Below, piece by piece: positions 37,905-47,326 of a stretch of 57,961 nt of DNA. This DNA comes from Patescibacteria group bacterium (GTDB lineage Bacteria > Patescibacteriota > Patescibacteriia > 2-12-FULL-60-25), in NCBI GenBank assembly GCA_018061755.1, contig JAGOTP010000005.1, positions 1 through 57,961 of the forward strand, read 5' to 3'. A program made the translations under genes and the position numbers. The notes beneath the pieces were generated by a model, which was given only the letters and a program-made list of their open reading frames with translations, was not told where the DNA came from and made no database searches. How positions within the stretch are numbered: position 1 is the first letter of the stretch; the number at the start of each line of letters is the position of its first letter.

Positions 37905-39644
37905 CTACTTGAAAAAGGCGATTGGATCAAGGTCAATAAGGGCGTCCTTGGCGAGTGGCTGCAAAAGCTCGACCAGCGCCGCTTCGCTGATATCTGGGCT
38001 AAACAAGGCGTGAACCACCCAACGCTCAGTGGCACCAACTCGTCGAAAGCTGATTTTGCTAGGAGATTCAAGCGTTCCTTGGCCTAGAATGCGCTCCTGT
38101 GCTCGTTTCATCCAGCTTTGAACAGCCGCTTCTTGGCCGTCGATCAGGCACTTCACGCGTCTCCAGGTTGGTGGGTAGTGGAACAATCTCCGAGTTGCTA
38201 GTTCGGTCGCATATGTCTCCTGAACGCCCACTCCTGTTTTCCAAGTTTCCCAACTTGCTAGATCTTGTTCACTAGATTGGATGAGAAGGATGCCTTGTGC
38301 TTGTGCTACGCGATTCATGAGGCGTCGGATCGCGATCAAACGACGTTCGGTACGGCGAATATCTTCTGTGAGTCCACCGAATAGTTGTGGCAAGCTAATC
38401 ACAACGAGTGCATGTGTTGGAATTGGCTCTTCTAATAATTCATTCGTGGTATCTCGCCAATCGATCTGAGTTTCTGGTTCGTGCTTTGTCCAGGCTCGTT
38501 TCAGTCCTTCGATGCCAGGAATCGCTTTTCCCAAGTCAACGCCTCCACAGGCAGGGCAGCTCAGTGGCAAAGCTTCTACGTGTCCACAATTGCGACAAAC
38601 AGCCCGTTCATCTGCAGCTGATAAAGGAGCTTTGCAGCGCTCACACAGCGCTTGCCAACCGCAGTCGCGACAGGTGAGTCGAGCCGCTTGTCCACGAATT
38701 GGGTGAATGATGACCTTTGGTCCCTCGTGTTCGCGAATGGCGAGAAGTGTATCGGCTTGAATACAAGGAATGGGTGACCTACCTTTGGGATGGAATGGAT
38801 GGATGAGGAGCGGACAGGCGATATCAGGAGCGGTGGCGCCTGCATGGAGCGGGGGCGTGAGGCCATAGGCTTCAACGGTTGTTCCGGCATACTTTGCCGC
38901 CCAACTCGCAAGTCGTCTTGCGTCGTAGCGCGGGGCTTGTTCGTCCTGTTTGTGATCGTCGTTCTCTGGTTCGTCGATCAAAACTAGATCAGCGGCTGGT
39001 GACAGCCAGCCACCGAGTCGAGTACTGATTAAGCAGCTACTTTTCTGTGAAAGAAAGTTTGACCAGTGCGTGAAATATGCACCGTCGTTTAAATCACCGT
39101 GGAGAGCCTGCGCTTCTGGAAGAGCTACCTGAAAAGAGCGAACGCGACTCATCCAGGGGGTTAAGATAAGCACGCGCTGACCTTGGCTGAGTGCATCTTT
39201 TGCTCGAGCGATGAGAGCCGCTTCGTGATCGGTTCGCCAATAAGCGTTGATCGAGCCGGTTTTTGAAATATTCTCTGAAGCGGTAAGACTCGCTTTTTTT
39301 GTCTGCCCTGTTGTTTCTTTCGCGAATCGTTTCGGCAGATTCCCGAGCCAGGCGTGAAGTACAGTTGGCAACGAGGAAAACGTTCGTTCTGCTACCCAAG
39401 TTAACAGTTCCAAGCATGCAGGAGGAATGACGAAGAAGATGGGGAGCGGTCGACTGATTGTCTTAGCACGGGTGGCGAACGCGCTGTCTGTTTTTATCGT
39501 ACGGATCACTGCTTCTGTCGGATGTCCGCGAAGTGGAACGTAGACCAGCTGTCCGATTTGATAATGATCGCTTACCTCAAACGAATAATCGAACCCGTCC
39601 AAGCCGAAAGGGGTTCTGCGGACGGGCACGACTTCGGCGAACAT
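37905..39644 (-). CDS. priA: PriA-like primosomal protein, helicase motifs degenerate
   Basis: A 579-residue homologue of replication-restart protein PriA. The N-terminal DNA 3'-end-binding domain begins with AEVVPVRRTPFGLDGFDYSF; the zinc domain is clear (CRDCGWQALCERC, CRNCG, CPACGG). Yet the ATP site is lost: where GVTGSGKTEVY is expected the protein has SKTGSINAYWRTDH, and the DEEH box is replaced by LIDEPENDDHK. It is shorter than E. coli PriA (732). The fold and zinc cluster remain, so it may act as a loading platform without unwinding. The start overlaps the LigB-like stop (TGATG). Confidence 0.82.
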   Translation of the reverse strand: MFAEVVPVRRTPFGLDGFDYSFEVSDHYQIGQLVYVPLRGHPTEAVIRTIKTDSAFATRAKTISRPLPIFFVIPPACLELLTWVAERTFSSLPTVLHAWLGNLPKRFAKETTGQTKKASLTASENISKTGSINAYWRTDHEAALIARAKDALSQGQRVLILTPWMSRVRSFQVALPEAQALHGDLNDGAYFTHWSNFLSQKSSCLISTRLGGWLSPAADLVLIDEPENDDHKQDEQAPRYDARRLASWAAKYAGTTVEAYGLTPPLHAGATAPDIACPLLIHPFHPKGRSPIPCIQADTLLAIREHEGPKVIIHPIRGQAARLTCRDCGWQALCERCKAPLSAADERAVCRNCGHVEALPLSCPACGGVDLGKAIPGIEGLKRAWTKHEPETQIDWRDTTNELLEEPIPTHALVVISLPQLFGGLTEDIRRTERRLIAIRRLMNRVAQAQGILLIQSSEQDLASWETWKTGVGVQETYATELATRRLFHYPPTWRRVKCLIDGQEAAVQSWMKRAQERILGQGTLESPSKISFRRVGATERWVVHALFSPDISEAALVELLQPLAKDALIDLDPIAFFK

Positions 39645-40435
39645 CAGACTAATTCAAATTCAGCGCTCAGCATACCGACGCCAAACGGAGCTTCGTAACA
39701 CAGGGTGTGGGGTTTTACGTGGAGATCTTGCAGGGCGCCAAGCAAGGTTACGATCGGCTGCGCTCCACACTGTTTTGCATCCTTTAATGTCTCGGGTGAG
39801 AGAGCGAGTAGTGGCGCTGGATTGACTTGCTCTACGGCGGACTTCGCAGCCTGTTCGAAAATTGGTCCAGCTTCGTTCACACCGTGTTGCGACTTCTCAT
39901 TGGCATGGTGCGACAAATCAGCGGCTGCGAAGAAAGCAATACGTCGCGTATCATCTTGAATGACCTGCATGACTTCTTGGCCAAAGCGAGCATGTTGATC
40001 GTTGGGAAGTCCTGAGATGGTCAACGGAACGATTTTGGTATTCGGTAGATGACCGAGCAAAAACGCTAAAGAAATCGTCATACCATAATCCAGTTTTTCT
40101 TCACTCATTAAACTAAAAGGAATATCTGTTTCGCGCAGATGACGATGCAAGTGGTCGATCAAGAGAGAATCACCTTTGGCGGTGATGCTGGTCGAATGAT
40201 CGCCAAATTCTTTGAGATTTCCTGTATAGCTCGGAGCCAAGTTGCAGCTGAAGGCATCGGGATAATAGGCAGCGTGTGAAGAAATCAAAACCAAGGTGTC
40301 CGGTTTTGAGGCGTATAGATGTTCTTCGAGAACTCGATAGGCATCGAGTGTGTGGTTTAGGGCATCACGATGTTCTTTACCGATGGTGGCCATGAGGAGT
40401 GGCGAGTGGGGAGCGAGCGCAGAGAAAACGAGCAT
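39644..40435 (-). CDS. LigB/MEMO-like protein (extradiol dioxygenase class III fold)
   Basis: A 263-residue protein of the LigB/MEMO superfamily, starting MLVFSALAPHSPLLMATIGK with the family-wide hydrophobic strand then PHSP. DTLVLISSHAAYYPDAF carries the metal-site His; FFAAADLSHHANEKSQHG gives D-x-S-H and further His, and FGVGMLSAEFELV the C-terminal strand. It probably binds iron or another metal, but MEMO-type members are not all dioxygenases. In CPR genomes it is a recurring conserved gene. The start at 40435 fits the family; the operon continues with priA, def and fmt. Confidence 0.75.
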   Translation of the reverse strand: MLVFSALAPHSPLLMATIGKEHRDALNHTLDAYRVLEEHLYASKPDTLVLISSHAAYYPDAFSCNLAPSYTGNLKEFGDHSTSITAKGDSLLIDHLHRHLRETDIPFSLMSEEKLDYGMTISLAFLLGHLPNTKIVPLTISGLPNDQHARFGQEVMQVIQDDTRRIAFFAAADLSHHANEKSQHGVNEAGPIFEQAAKSAVEQVNPAPLLALSPETLKDAKQCGAQPIVTLLGALQDLHVKPHTLCYEAPFGVGMLSAEFELV

Positions 40436-40445
40436 AGCAAGAAGT

Positions 40446-41975
40446 TTAGTGAGAGTGGAGATGACTAGCGGCTTGAACAGTGCCGGTGGCATTTACGAGA
40501 GTGACTGATATATCCGGTGCGGCAAACGAGCCATGCGGATCAAGAATGGAGCCAACGGGATAGTTCGCAAGCAAACGATCAGGCAAGGTTACGACATTCT
40601 TCCATTGATAGCCGAGTTCTTGAAAGTCACGTTCTGTTTGGATCGGACGGCGTTGCCCAGCTTCGATAGCATAGACGGCGGGAGATGTTTTACTGCGAAC
40701 CAGTTCGCCATCTTGCAGCCCATAGACGCTTCCTTCAGGAACGCTGGTGAGCTGTTTGGCTGTCCAAAGTTTGGCGCGTCGTCCACGGAAATACAAATCC
40801 AAGAAAGCAGTATCAGGAATACGTTGGCGTTGGTTGTTCTCGATGTACCAGTAGACTTTCTGTGGATCCTTTACAAGGAGTCCGGTTGGGTAGGTGGTCG
40901 AAGTCGTGATGTCGGGACCGTCGCCATAGCCTTCCAAGTCGGCAGCGGCTACATCAACGATCTCATCTTCGTTGAAGCCGAATTTTTCAAACGCTTGAGC
41001 CTGAATCAGGCGTTTGCTTGTTCCACTTAAGAGGTAGCGCGTTCCATCTGTGGTTTGGACGAGCGAGTAATTTGGGAAATTGACGGGAGAGCCTAAACGG
41101 TACGCGCTCAAGCGGCTGTCTTCGACCGTGACGATCTTGGCCGGATCGATCAAGGACGCAGCGATCGCTTCATTTTTGATCGAACGTCGTTGGCCATGAC
41201 GGAGCAGATAGATCTCTCGACTGGTTTTGCCGCGTACGACAGTGCCTTCTGGAAAGCGCAGCGCAAACCAGCGCTGCCAGATTTTCCAAAGGCTGAAGTT
41301 GCCAGCAATATGCGGTGTGTAGCTGTACAACATAGCGGTGGCGTTATTCACCGGTGTAACACTTCGTCCGTCGATCGAAACCGTTTTGCCAGGCGCTTGT
41401 CCGGCAATCGTCGCTCCTCGTCCCAAGATTTGCATTAAATAGCGTTCGCGATGTTGTTTTGCCGCCCATTCAAGCTGACTTGGTAGTCCACGAAACTCTT
41501 GCAAGCGAGGGTCATTCATGGAGCAGTTATCACAAATAGCATAACCCGTAGCCCAATCAAATTGCTTTTGGGAAGGGTCGGGGTCATCAACCAGGCTTTG
41601 CTCTTTTTGGAGGAGCGCCAAAAGATAGCGAGGGTTCAATTGATAGGTGGTCGAAATACGCCAAATGATCTCCGCGACACTTCGTTCAATTCCGTCAATG
41701 TCTTTGGTGCGATAGGTAGCGAGAACCCCAGGTCGGCCTTCCAAAAACGATTGAATGTCGCCCAGGCGCATGTCTGCCAAGCCAAAGATGTCTTGGTCAT
41801 CCAGAACGTAGTTCGGATCAAACGTCCGCTCGCTCATTTCCCCTTCGAATAAGGTCGGAATAAGGATTGTTTCAGCTTGAACAAAGGGTGCAGCCAGACT
41901 TGAGAGCAGTTGAATGGCGAAAAAACCGGCCAAAAAGCGCTTGGTTGCTCGGGAATAGATCGGCGAAGAACGCAT
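40446..41975 (-). CDS. secreted lysozyme-like protein with GQRR-type repeats
   Basis: A 509-residue exported protein (signal peptide about residues 1-34, ending in PFVQA-ETI). An N-terminal helical domain (about 60-230) with YQLNPRYLLALLQKEQSLV and TGYAICDNCSMNDPRLQEF looks like a glucosaminidase or transglycosylase-type fold, Glu in LQKEQ being a candidate catalytic residue. After it come at least three units of about 65 residues with the pattern V-x-x-x-x-S-x-x-IYLLRHGQRRSIKNE, YWYIENNQRQRIPDTA and VYAIEAGQRRPIQTE. The same unit occurs at the C-terminus of the protein at 30731. Likely cell-wall binding or remodelling. Confidence 0.75.
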   Translation of the reverse strand: MRSSPIYSRATKRFLAGFFAIQLLSSLAAPFVQAETILIPTLFEGEMSERTFDPNYVLDDQDIFGLADMRLGDIQSFLEGRPGVLATYRTKDIDGIERSVAEIIWRISTTYQLNPRYLLALLQKEQSLVDDPDPSQKQFDWATGYAICDNCSMNDPRLQEFRGLPSQLEWAAKQHRERYLMQILGRGATIAGQAPGKTVSIDGRSVTPVNNATAMLYSYTPHIAGNFSLWKIWQRWFALRFPEGTVVRGKTSREIYLLRHGQRRSIKNEAIAASLIDPAKIVTVEDSRLSAYRLGSPVNFPNYSLVQTTDGTRYLLSGTSKRLIQAQAFEKFGFNEDEIVDVAAADLEGYGDGPDITTSTTYPTGLLVKDPQKVYWYIENNQRQRIPDTAFLDLYFRGRRAKLWTAKQLTSVPEGSVYGLQDGELVRSKTSPAVYAIEAGQRRPIQTERDFQELGYQWKNVVTLPDRLLANYPVGSILDPHGSFAAPDISVTLVNATGTVQAASHLHSH

Positions 41976-42005
41976 AGCCGAAATGGTACCTTACGATCCT
42001 AGGTC

Positions 42006-43661
42006 GTGCTAGCATATCCAAAGATGCTTCTCTCTCGCCTAAAACAGTTGCCGCTGGCCGTTATCTGCCTTTGGACAGCTATCTTTAGCTTGTCGCTCGT
42101 CTTGCCCAGCGCACTAGTCGATCGTTTCGCCTCACCAGACGAAACGGCCGTGGCAGTGTCGATTGAACGATTACGGGAAACTGGTACGGCGAAAGTTTCG
42201 GAACCGCTAGCGCCGACCTTTCCTTGGCTTCATCCGCGAAGTTATGTGGCCGTCGGTGAGGCTTTGCTCCCGGTCGGTTTTTTGGGTTGGCCCTGGTGGT
42301 TGAGTCAGTTCTCGCGATTTTTGCCAATGAGTATTCTGCCAGTATTGGCGAGTTTGTTGGCGGCGTCCGGCGTTATTCCTTGGTATCTTTTGTTACGTCG
42401 CAAATTTGGTCCGTTTGCTGCTTGGTGGGGAACGGCCCTGGCTTGGACCTTTCCACCGGTTTTGCTCTATCTGAATCGGTCTTTTTTCACGCATGTTCCT
42501 CAGCTTACATTCGCGATCTGGGCGCTCTGGCTTTTGTTACTGTCTGCAGAAAAATCTCAACCGTCTTCGAGAAAGGGGATTGTCATGCGTCTGGTTGCTG
42601 GTCTTCTCCTCGGCATTGCTCTGTCTTTTCGACCCATTGAGGCGGTTTGGTTGCTTCCGCTGTTCTATCTCACACACCGCCAATTTGCGTCCTTGACCTG
42701 GCAAGCTTGGATACAGGTGGTCTGTGGCACCCTGATTGGGATTCTTCCGCTCGCTTTTGCTCAAGCGTCCACCTATGGTCGATGGTTTCGTGTGGGCTAT
42801 TGGCTCCGTTCCAATCCCGATCCAAGTGCATTGGTGCCATCTGCCGCGCCAGCCGCTCCCTGGTATCTAGGGATCGCTCCGTACGGCATCCACCCAAGAG
42901 CGATTTGGTGGAACATCCGATCGTTCTACGTTTCCGCTCTCTGGCCGTGGTTGATAGCAGTAGTAGTTGGATGTGTTTACTCCGGTTTTATTTTTATCAG
43001 ACTGACAAGTCATGCTCTCGTATCGAATCTCTTCAAGCGCCGTCTAATACAGCTTGTTGGTCAAAAGGTGGCCTGTCTGATTCTCGGTTTTTCCATCGGT
43101 TGGCTCCTATTGATTTACGGAAGCGGTCTCTACACCGATCATATTCGCGTAGGAGCGGTGACGATTGGCAACTCTTTTCTGCGTTACACTCTACCCTTCG
43201 GCTTCATCTTTGCCTGGTTTGTTGCTCATTTTGCAAGACGTGTTGAGGGGTTGCGACCTAGCCGAATCCTGTTTAGTTTGATGGGTAGTTTGTTGATCGT
43301 GGCAGGTATCTACGGGGCGTTTTTCCACGACGATGAAAGTTTGATCCAGACTCGACGTGAAGTGCAGCGTTACACCGAGATTCACACCGCCACGAGAGAC
43401 TACTTCAAGCCGGGAGATGTTATTCTGTCTGATCGTTCTGACAAGATCTTCTTTCCAACTTTCCGCGCTGTTTCACCTCTTCTAATGACAGATCAACTAT
43501 CTACCTTTTCCGCCTTAACCACCTCGACATCTCTAGGCTTATTCAGTCGGCCACTCTCCTTCGGCGAACGAGACGCTTGGCGTCGAATGGGGTACGATGT
43601 ACGTGAGCTGCAGATCTTTGGTCGTGAACGCTTGTATCGCCTAACACCCTTCCTTCGATGA
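42006..43661 (+). CDS. polytopic membrane glycosyltransferase (GT39/PMT-like, GT-C)
   Basis: A 551-residue protein with about ten membrane helices, the first at 12-36. The first outer loop has FASPDETAVAVSIERL, with an Asp-Glu pair where GT-C enzymes keep their catalytic acid, and helices with SFRPIEAVWLLPL and TSHALVSNLF. A soluble C-terminal part (about 455-551) is present with RREVQRYTEIHT. Such enzymes transfer sugars from lipid-phosphate donors to exported proteins or glycans. The specificity is unknown. It is translationally coupled to the next gene by a four-base overlap. Confidence 0.72.
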   Translation: MLAYPKMLLSRLKQLPLAVICLWTAIFSLSLVLPSALVDRFASPDETAVAVSIERLRETGTAKVSEPLAPTFPWLHPRSYVAVGEALLPVGFLGWPWWLSQFSRFLPMSILPVLASLLAASGVIPWYLLLRRKFGPFAAWWGTALAWTFPPVLLYLNRSFFTHVPQLTFAIWALWLLLLSAEKSQPSSRKGIVMRLVAGLLLGIALSFRPIEAVWLLPLFYLTHRQFASLTWQAWIQVVCGTLIGILPLAFAQASTYGRWFRVGYWLRSNPDPSALVPSAAPAAPWYLGIAPYGIHPRAIWWNIRSFYVSALWPWLIAVVVGCVYSGFIFIRLTSHALVSNLFKRRLIQLVGQKVACLILGFSIGWLLLIYGSGLYTDHIRVGAVTIGNSFLRYTLPFGFIFAWFVAHFARRVEGLRPSRILFSLMGSLLIVAGIYGAFFHDDESLIQTRREVQRYTEIHTATRDYFKPGDVILSDRSDKIFFPTFRAVSPLLMTDQLSTFSALTTSTSLGLFSRPLSFGERDAWRRMGYDVRELQIFGRERLYRLTPFLR

Positions 43662-45121
43662 ACAAACGGCTGTCACTTGTTCTTTCTCCCTTGCTGATCT
43701 TGCCTTGGGTTCTCGCTGGATTGGTTGTTCTTGGATTACTCCTCTTGCATATTCCGCCGAGCGGCGTTTGGCAGCAGTCTTTTGTGTTTGATGGAACGTC
43801 ACCTTGGCTTGCAACCTTTTTGCCGTCTGATCGTGTGACACGTCCAGGAGTTCAGGCGGACGGCCAAATGGGACAACGGATCATCGCTGAGCCGGTCTAC
43901 GCCTCGGCGCGCGTACCAATCGTCGCAGATCGGGCTGAATTGGCCTTGGAAGCAAAAGTCGTACGCCAACCGTTAATCGAACTGGGCGCGAGTCAGGATG
44001 ATCTCGGATCAACTGAGGCGAAACCGGTCTGGAGTGAAGTGTTAGAGAAAGGTTGGCGGCGAGTCGTGAAAGGGGATTTAGCTGGCTATGTTCGCGAGGA
44101 ATTGCCAGATGAACGTCTCTGGACCGCCTCCGCTGACCGTGTGCTCCTGTGGCATGCCTCAACGACGCTACCTGACTTGATCGACCTTCCCAGTATCGAG
44201 CGCAAGGTCGAGGTGTCATTGCGTGGCTCGCACGACATCTATTTTTTACCAACCCAAGGATCTAATCGTTTTGTTTTGAATATTCAAGACATGAATCGCC
44301 AAACAACCGGCGGCAACTCCATGTCCTTGCGTCTTATTTTGGATGATGAAGTCTTGTGGACTGACGTCGTATCTTTGCCAGCTCGTAGAACGGGCGCTCC
44401 CAGTTCAATCTTTGAAAAAAAGATCCAATTTACTACCTTGAAACCGGGCACATACCGCTTAGCGCTATCAGCCGATGACGACGTTTTTCTACGAGGGATT
44501 AGTACCAATGCTCGTCATTGGGTCATGGGTCCGCGATTATATGTGGGTGATCAGATAGGCTACGCCACAACGACCTATCCTCTGCATGTTTGGACAAATT
44601 CGCAGCACCTATCACTTGAAACACGCCATCGTGAAGGATTGCAAACGGTTCACATGGGTGATGCCAGTGTCGCTATGGAACAGACCCACTCTGTCTATCG
44701 TTTGTCGCGTAGCAAACTTGATCGAGGCGGCGCGCGTGTCGTTGATGCGCCCCAAGGAGATCTCCTGGTCTTCGGCGATGGCTTTTTTGCCTTTGAGCCC
44801 GATGCTCTCTTCTTGCCCAAACCCCGTCGTTTAACGGATCAGTCCGATCCTATTGCCGAAGGGATCGAAGTTATCCAAACATCGTATCTTCCCCCCGAAG
44901 AGTTGGCAGATGGCTGGCTTCGTCTGTCGGCTGATGTGACCTTGATCAAAGATAGCGATCGTTTGCGTTGGACCTTGGGTTTACCCGGAATCACGACTCG
45001 CCAAGGTTGGGTTGATATCCGACGAGCCGAAGTCCGCTATCGTCGCCATTCGGCCGAAAGTTGGAAAGACTGGTTCCGTCTTGGTCGCCGTGAACTGGCA
45101 GCCGCCTGGCATCGTTTATGA
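43658..45121 (+). CDS. membrane-anchored extracytoplasmic protein, unknown
   Basis: A 487-residue protein with one N-terminal helix (about 8-31, LLILPWVLAGLVVLGLLLLH) and a large outer domain rich in beta strands and Arg, Asp and Trp. Landmarks are DRAELALEAKVVRQPLIEL, VSLRGSHDIYFLPTQGSN and HRHSAESW-type segments in the last third. I do not recognise the family. Overlaps of four bases with both neighbours (ATGA type) show that this three-gene set with the GT-C enzyme is translated together, so it may act with that glycosyltransferase at the surface. Confidence 0.65.
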   Translation: MNKRLSLVLSPLLILPWVLAGLVVLGLLLLHIPPSGVWQQSFVFDGTSPWLATFLPSDRVTRPGVQADGQMGQRIIAEPVYASARVPIVADRAELALEAKVVRQPLIELGASQDDLGSTEAKPVWSEVLEKGWRRVVKGDLAGYVREELPDERLWTASADRVLLWHASTTLPDLIDLPSIERKVEVSLRGSHDIYFLPTQGSNRFVLNIQDMNRQTTGGNSMSLRLILDDEVLWTDVVSLPARRTGAPSSIFEKKIQFTTLKPGTYRLALSADDDVFLRGISTNARHWVMGPRLYVGDQIGYATTTYPLHVWTNSQHLSLETRHREGLQTVHMGDASVAMEQTHSVYRLSRSKLDRGGARVVDAPQGDLLVFGDGFFAFEPDALFLPKPRRLTDQSDPIAEGIEVIQTSYLPPEELADGWLRLSADVTLIKDSDRLRWTLGLPGITTRQGWVDIRRAEVRYRRHSAESWKDWFRLGRRELAAAWHRL

Positions 45122-45480
45122 AAAAAACCCTTCGTCTCATTACGCATCGAACGCTATGGCATGCCGGTCATGCCTTGGCTTTGTTGCTCGCTACCCTGGT
45201 TGTCTTTGAACGTTTAGTGCCGGGGGCTGTTTTGGGACACGGTCCATTATTTTTGATGGTGCCGCTTCTATTGCTCTACATCGCCTTTCAACCCCCAGCC
45301 GAAAAACCGCATCGCTGGTGGCTGTTATTCGATCTGTGGCTTCTCGGAGCCCTCTGTATTGGTCGTATTTTTATGCTGCTTTCGACCACGCAGCCATTAG
45401 CCGGGCTCACGGCTGGTTTTTCAAGTACCTTGGTCATCGCCTTCCTCTTCCTCTTTTCTTCTTCTCCCGAAGAGCGTTAG
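45118..45480 (+). CDS. small membrane protein of the glycosyltransferase operon
   Basis: A 120-residue protein with probably four membrane helices (about 15-33, 40-57, 66-85, 92-112) separated by short polar loops such as QPPAEKPHRWW. No family recognised. It is the third coupled gene of the operon, and the HIT gene follows after 11 bases. The order (polytopic transferase, large surface protein, small membrane protein) suggests one envelope process. Confidence 0.6.
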   Translation: MKKTLRLITHRTLWHAGHALALLLATLVVFERLVPGAVLGHGPLFLMVPLLLLYIAFQPPAEKPHRWWLLFDLWLLGALCIGRIFMLLSTTQPLAGLTAGFSSTLVIAFLFLFSSSPEER

Positions 45481-45491
45481 GATGAGGCTGT

Positions 45492-45932
45492 ATGTCTGAT
45501 ACTACCTGCTTGTTTTGTCGAATTGCTAAAGGCGAGATTCCTGCAGCGAAAGTCTACGAAGACGAAATCGTCTTAGCCTTTATGGATGTCCATCCAGTTA
45601 CGCAAGGGCATCTTCTTGTTGTGCCAAAACGACATTCAGTCGATCTCCGAGATACGGATCCGGTAGTCCTCGGTCAACTCTTGCCGCGTATTCAACGTAT
45701 CGCGCACGGTCTTTGTCAGGCGCTTGGAATCGAGGGATTCAATCTTGAACAAAACAATGGCAAAGTCGCGGGACAGGTTATTCCGCATCTTCATTTTCAT
45801 CTCATCCCTCGTCGGTCAGATGATGGTCTAAAACATTGGCCTGCTTTGGCGATTGAGCCAACAGCTGAAGAAAGAGCTGCACTAGCCGTGCAGATCAGAG
45901 CTGCTATTCAGCCTACAGTCCAGGCAATTTGA
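45492..45932 (+). CDS. HIT-family nucleotide-binding hydrolase
   Basis: A 146-residue HINT-type protein. The HIT motif HLHFHLIPR (His-x-His-x-His) is present near residue 99, with the upstream family block TCLFCRIAKGEIPAAKVYED containing a Cys pair (C-x-x-C) that often binds zinc, and HPVTQGHLLVVPKRHSVDL. It splits nucleoside phosphoramidates or adenylates in other bacteria. Start 11 bases after the membrane gene. Its 3' end overlaps the PEGA gene on the other strand by 20 bases. Confidence 0.92.
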   Translation: MSDTTCLFCRIAKGEIPAAKVYEDEIVLAFMDVHPVTQGHLLVVPKRHSVDLRDTDPVVLGQLLPRIQRIAHGLCQALGIEGFNLEQNNGKVAGQVIPHLHFHLIPRRSDDGLKHWPALAIEPTAEERAALAVQIRAAIQPTVQAI

Positions 45933-47229
45933 AAATCCCTCGTTCTTCCCCACGTTTTGCCACTGCGAAAATATCCCGTCCCTGAACGGCTACATCCCAC
46001 ACCTGATCAAAGCGACCTAGCTCAGCGGCTTGGATGCTTTGTTCCCCATCAAGTGCGAGTGCGAACACCCGCGTTGCATCCGCGACATACAGGACATTCC
46101 CTTCTTCATTCCAAACGATATTTTGTATCGGTGTACTTTGGCGCCAGATAACGGTCGCGGCTCGTTCTGGACTCCAGAGGCTGATTTCATGCTCGTTCAA
46201 GAAAGCGGCACGCGGCACCTTGCTGTCCGGACTCCAACGAGGATAGTCACCTTCAGCACGGAGTGCATCGGGTGTGCTGCCAAGACGCAATCGGATGCCA
46301 AGCCAACGTGTTTCATCGGATAGGAAGAGATAGGGTCGGTGCCAGGCATAGATTGACCAGTTTCCTCTGGGGAGAGCAAACAGACGACCCAAAAACGAGC
46401 TATCCGAAAGTAGTAGTTGCTCACTTGAGGTCGTATTTTGAATTTCAATCGAACCGCTGCGTTCAAGGGCCGGCGCGTTCAGGGGAGATCGTTCAATTCG
46501 CCCGGTTTGAGGATCAACTGTCAGTGTACTTTGTTGATCTACCCCAATCAGCTCTGTTCCTGACCAGTGATAGCGCCCAGGGGGCAGAAGTTCTGCGGTT
46601 GTCGTGTCGCGTGTCGCTTTTACATACCAACTGTTTGGCGTGGTAGCCGTGCCACCCAGTAAGGCTGCTTCGCCGTCACTTCTCCAGCGCAGATTCAGTT
46701 CTTTGGTTGAGGTTGTCGGAAATAGAAACGTGCTCGCGCTGGCAGAGGGACTCCACCAACCGAGACGTACACCAGCCTCTCCTTCTTGAAAAGCCAACAA
46801 CCTTTCTCGATTTGGATCGTTTTCTAAACGAACGTAAGTTCCGGCCGAAATGAGCGTCGGCTCGCCCGTTTTCCAGAGGCGAACATGATCGGTGAAGGTC
46901 ACACGCTCAGTGCGGATAAGCACTTCTTCTTGCCATGAGCCGTAGCCATCTTTCGTCACACGTACCGTATGCCAGCCTGGGGTCAGTTGTTGCAAAGTGA
47001 CAGGCGTTTTTTCTTGGGTATTCTGACCATCTATCCAAACCGTGCCACCGTCCGGCGTCGAGTCGACGATCAGCGTTCCGTTGCGCTCAACCGCCCACTT
47101 TTTGAAATTATAGCGATAGCCAGCCGTGTAAAAAACGAGCAGTGGGGCCGTTATGAGGAAGATCGCTACGTAGATCCAAGGCAGAAGCCGTCGGATGAGA
47201 GGTGGGCGATAGGAATGTGTGCTCGACAT
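45913..47229 (-). CDS. PEGA-domain membrane-anchored protein with beta-propeller-like region
   Basis: A 438-residue protein with an N-terminal membrane helix (about 15-37, LPWIYVAIFLITAPLLVFYT), an adjacent PEGA domain (GTLIVDSTPDGGTVWIDGQ, then WHTVRVTKDGYGSWQEEV) and a long C-terminal part with recurrent W/Y and D-rich strands (for example IYAWHRPYLFLSDETRWL, GDYPRWSPDSKVPRAAF, SIQAAELGRFDQVWD), which suggests a WD/TolB-like propeller. The SPDSK motif supports this. The start at 47229 is chosen over one seven codons earlier. Surface recognition or scaffolding is inferred. Confidence 0.72.
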   Translation of the reverse strand: MSSTHSYRPPLIRRLLPWIYVAIFLITAPLLVFYTAGYRYNFKKWAVERNGTLIVDSTPDGGTVWIDGQNTQEKTPVTLQQLTPGWHTVRVTKDGYGSWQEEVLIRTERVTFTDHVRLWKTGEPTLISAGTYVRLENDPNRERLLAFQEGEAGVRLGWWSPSASASTFLFPTTSTKELNLRWRSDGEAALLGGTATTPNSWYVKATRDTTTAELLPPGRYHWSGTELIGVDQQSTLTVDPQTGRIERSPLNAPALERSGSIEIQNTTSSEQLLLSDSSFLGRLFALPRGNWSIYAWHRPYLFLSDETRWLGIRLRLGSTPDALRAEGDYPRWSPDSKVPRAAFLNEHEISLWSPERAATVIWRQSTPIQNIVWNEEGNVLYVADATRVFALALDGEQSIQAAELGRFDQVWDVAVQGRDIFAVAKRGEERGIFKLPGL

Positions 47230-47326
47230 GTGTTTCCAGGAACGATACACTCTTCACGTTTCAGCCGACAAGCGACGCTTAATTTAAAGACGAGAATTAT
47301 TCGCTTATTTCTGTTTATTTCCCCAT

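Noticed and set aside
38576-38911. Several plus- and minus-strand frames within priA
   Set aside because: They overlap a gene with a clear zinc domain and family N-terminus in the main frame.
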